Shown here: positions 22,923 to 23,949 of the stretch, piece by piece
How positions within the stretch are numbered: the first letter of the stretch is position 1
Layout of the letters: every line of letters starts with the position of its first letter
Source: an uncultured Bacteroidales bacterium
GTDB lineage: Bacteria > Bacteroidota > Bacteroidia > Bacteroidales > WCHB1-69
Direction: 5' to 3'
NCBI GenBank assembly: GCA_946407715.1
Contig: CAMJPH010000032.1
Span: forward strand, 1 to 23,949
Length of the DNA stretch: 23,949 bases
Notes under the pieces: generated by a model
Told to the model about the DNA's origin: nothing
Seen by the model: only the letters and a program-made list of their open reading frames with translations
Database searches by the model: none
Made by a program: the position numbers and the translations under genes

Positions 22923-23798
22923 ATGAACCAACAAAACATTCTCATCACTGGTGCCGACGGGCAATTAGGCCATTGCCTGCGCGACCTTGCAAAGGAATAT
23001 CAGGATAAATACCGCTTCTTCTACACAGATGTGGCGGAATTGGACATCACGGATGCAGCCGCAATTGACAAGTACATTATTGATAATCAAATCAACGTTA
23101 TTATAAATGCCGCAGCTTACACGGCGGTTGACAGAGCCGAGGACGACGAAGGGAACGCTTACCGCATCAACTGCACGGCGGTCGGGAATCTGGCGAAGGC
23201 TGCGAAAAAGCACGGACTCATGTTGGTACACATCTCCACAGACTACGTTTTTTCCGGCGAATTGGCCACGCCATACGTGGAGACGGACACACCCGCGCCG
23301 AAGTCGGTGTATGGAAGCACGAAATTGGCGGGCGAGCGGGCGATTGTGGAGAGCGGCTGCCGGGCGGTCATCATCCGGACTTCCTGGCTCTATTCCGAAT
23401 ACGGCAACAATTTCGTGAAGACGATGCTGCGGTTGGGTGCAGAGCGGGAGAGCTTGCGGGTGGTGTGTGACCAAATCGGCGGCCCGACCTACGCCGGAGA
23501 CCTCGCCAGAGTCATTTTCTGCTTGATAGAGAATGGATTAGAGCACCAAGGCGCGGTGTTTTATCATTTCGCAAATGAGGGGGTATGCAGTTGGTTCGAC
23601 TTTTCGAAGGCCATCATGGAAATAGCCGGATTATCCTGCCGCGTCGAGGCGATTCCAACATCGGAATATCCCGCAAAAGCGCACCGTCCGCCCTATTCTG
23701 TGTTCAATTTGAGCAAAACCAAGACGGTCGCAAAGATGAATATTCCTTATTGGAGAGATAGTTTGGTGCTGGCAATCAATAAGTTAAAAGAAAAATAA
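22923..23798 (+). CDS. rfbD: dTDP-4-dehydrorhamnose reductase
   Basis: 291 residues, the normal RmlD length. The enzyme reduces dTDP-4-dehydro-L-rhamnose to dTDP-L-rhamnose with NAD(P)H, the last step of dTDP-rhamnose synthesis for surface polysaccharide. Visible motifs: the Rossmann nucleotide-binding GADGQLG (residues 10-16), INAAAYTAVDRAE (family signature, about 60-72), the short-chain dehydrogenase triad elements STDYVFSG and the YGSTK Tyr-x-x-x-Lys pair (about 125-132), and RTSWLYSEYGNNFVKTML. It starts 6 nt after the AAA-ATPase gene. The other rfb/rml genes are not next to it in this window, so the gene stands alone here. Confidence 0.95.
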   Translation: MNQQNILITGADGQLGHCLRDLAKEYQDKYRFFYTDVAELDITDAAAIDKYIIDNQINVIINAAAYTAVDRAEDDEGNAYRINCTAVGNLAKAAKKHGLMLVHISTDYVFSGELATPYVETDTPAPKSVYGSTKLAGERAIVESGCRAVIIRTSWLYSEYGNNFVKTMLRLGAERESLRVVCDQIGGPTYAGDLARVIFCLIENGLEHQGAVFYHFANEGVCSWFDFSKAIMEIAGLSCRVEAIPTSEYPAKAHRPPYSVFNLSKTKTVAKMNIPYWRDSLVLAINKLKEK

Positions 23799-23837
23799 AA
23801 AAAATTACGAGAGAGGATGTAATATTAAAAAAAAGTG

Positions 23838-23845
23838 TATTTTTG
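23838..23845 (+). promoter_or_regulatory. -7 box TATTTTTG upstream of tRNA-Thr
   Basis: TATTTTTG followed by CGC, 50 nt upstream of the tRNA 5' end. It probably starts a tRNA transcript that continues past the window. Confidence 0.6.
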
Positions 23846-23895
23846 CGCACCTTATTTCTGAAAAAGGAAACGTTCTTTTTTTAGCAAAAAAATCA

Positions 23896-23949
23896 GCCGT
23901 TGTAGCTCAGTGGTAGAGTACATCCTTGGTAAGGATGGGGTCATGAGTT
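23896..23949 (+). tRNA. tRNA-Thr (anticodon GGT), 3' part outside the window
   Basis: The acceptor 5' strand GCCGTTG is followed by TA, the D arm GCTC-AGTGGTA-GAGT, A, and the anticodon arm CATCC-TTGGTAA-GGATG with GGT at 23928-23930. The variable loop and the start of the T arm (ATGAG TT) reach the window end; the 3' acceptor strand is not visible. GGT reads ACC/ACT threonine codons. Confidence 0.93.

Noticed and set aside
23846..23895. Intrinsic terminator after rfbD (AAAAAGGAAACGTTCTTTTTTT)
   Set aside because: The stem is weak and A-T only, and it lies downstream of the promoter box that probably serves the tRNA.

Overview
The window looks like a Bacteroidetes (Bacteroidales-type) chromosome. 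Gene starts are preceded by the -7 box TAnnTTTG typical of this phylum rather than by strong Shine-Dalgarno sites. One protein carries a type IX secretion (T9SS) sorting domain, and there is a PF09820/PF08011-type AAA-ATPase plus a truncated Bacteroides-style tyrosine recombinase. No species can be named.

About three quarters of the window (1 to ~18.2 kb) is one polymorphic-toxin locus. Its centre is a 3072-aa SpvB / FG-GAP / RHS-repeat protein (4831-14049) with a variable tip and a candidate immunity gene (14059-14517). Upstream lie a T9SS-sorted surface protein (3023-4642) and a broken integrase (2171-2965). Orphan tip cassettes flank this centre and point away from it. On the left, on the minus strand, are a JAB/JAMM tip (1129-1941) with its partner (505-1125) and a further cassette running off the window (1-475). 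On the right, on the plus strand, are an HEXXH tip (14581-15546) with its partner (15573-16175), a second JAMM tip (16270-17310) with its partner (17304-17903), and a cassette remnant (17900-18172). Every complete cassette reuses the same 180-nt (60-codon) end of the RHS core, from the YTFSAKE motif to DP[DN]G, and then switches to an unrelated, more AT-rich tip.

Three things stand out. All four tips that can be read in full carry peptidase-like signatures from three folds: JAMM twice, HEXXH, and a His-Gly/Ser-Cys pair suggesting a clan CD cysteine peptidase. All candidate immunity proteins begin with a signal peptide or lipobox-like N-terminus, which suggests protection outside the cytoplasm. 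Four cassettes start with a homologous ~240-nt leader that stays in frame with the core and ends in degenerate 7-nt repeats directly against the core codon for Tyr. Related heptamer tracts occur elsewhere in the window, and 28-30 nt palindromes have inserted in frame into both large surface-protein genes.

From 18.3 kb on, the content is ordinary: a beta-CASP metallo-beta-lactamase RNase, a secreted protein with a discoidin-like NADase-type glycan-binding domain, an AAA-ATPase/PD-(D/E)XK protein, dTDP-4-dehydrorhamnose reductase (rfbD), and a tRNA-Thr(GGT) cut by the window end.
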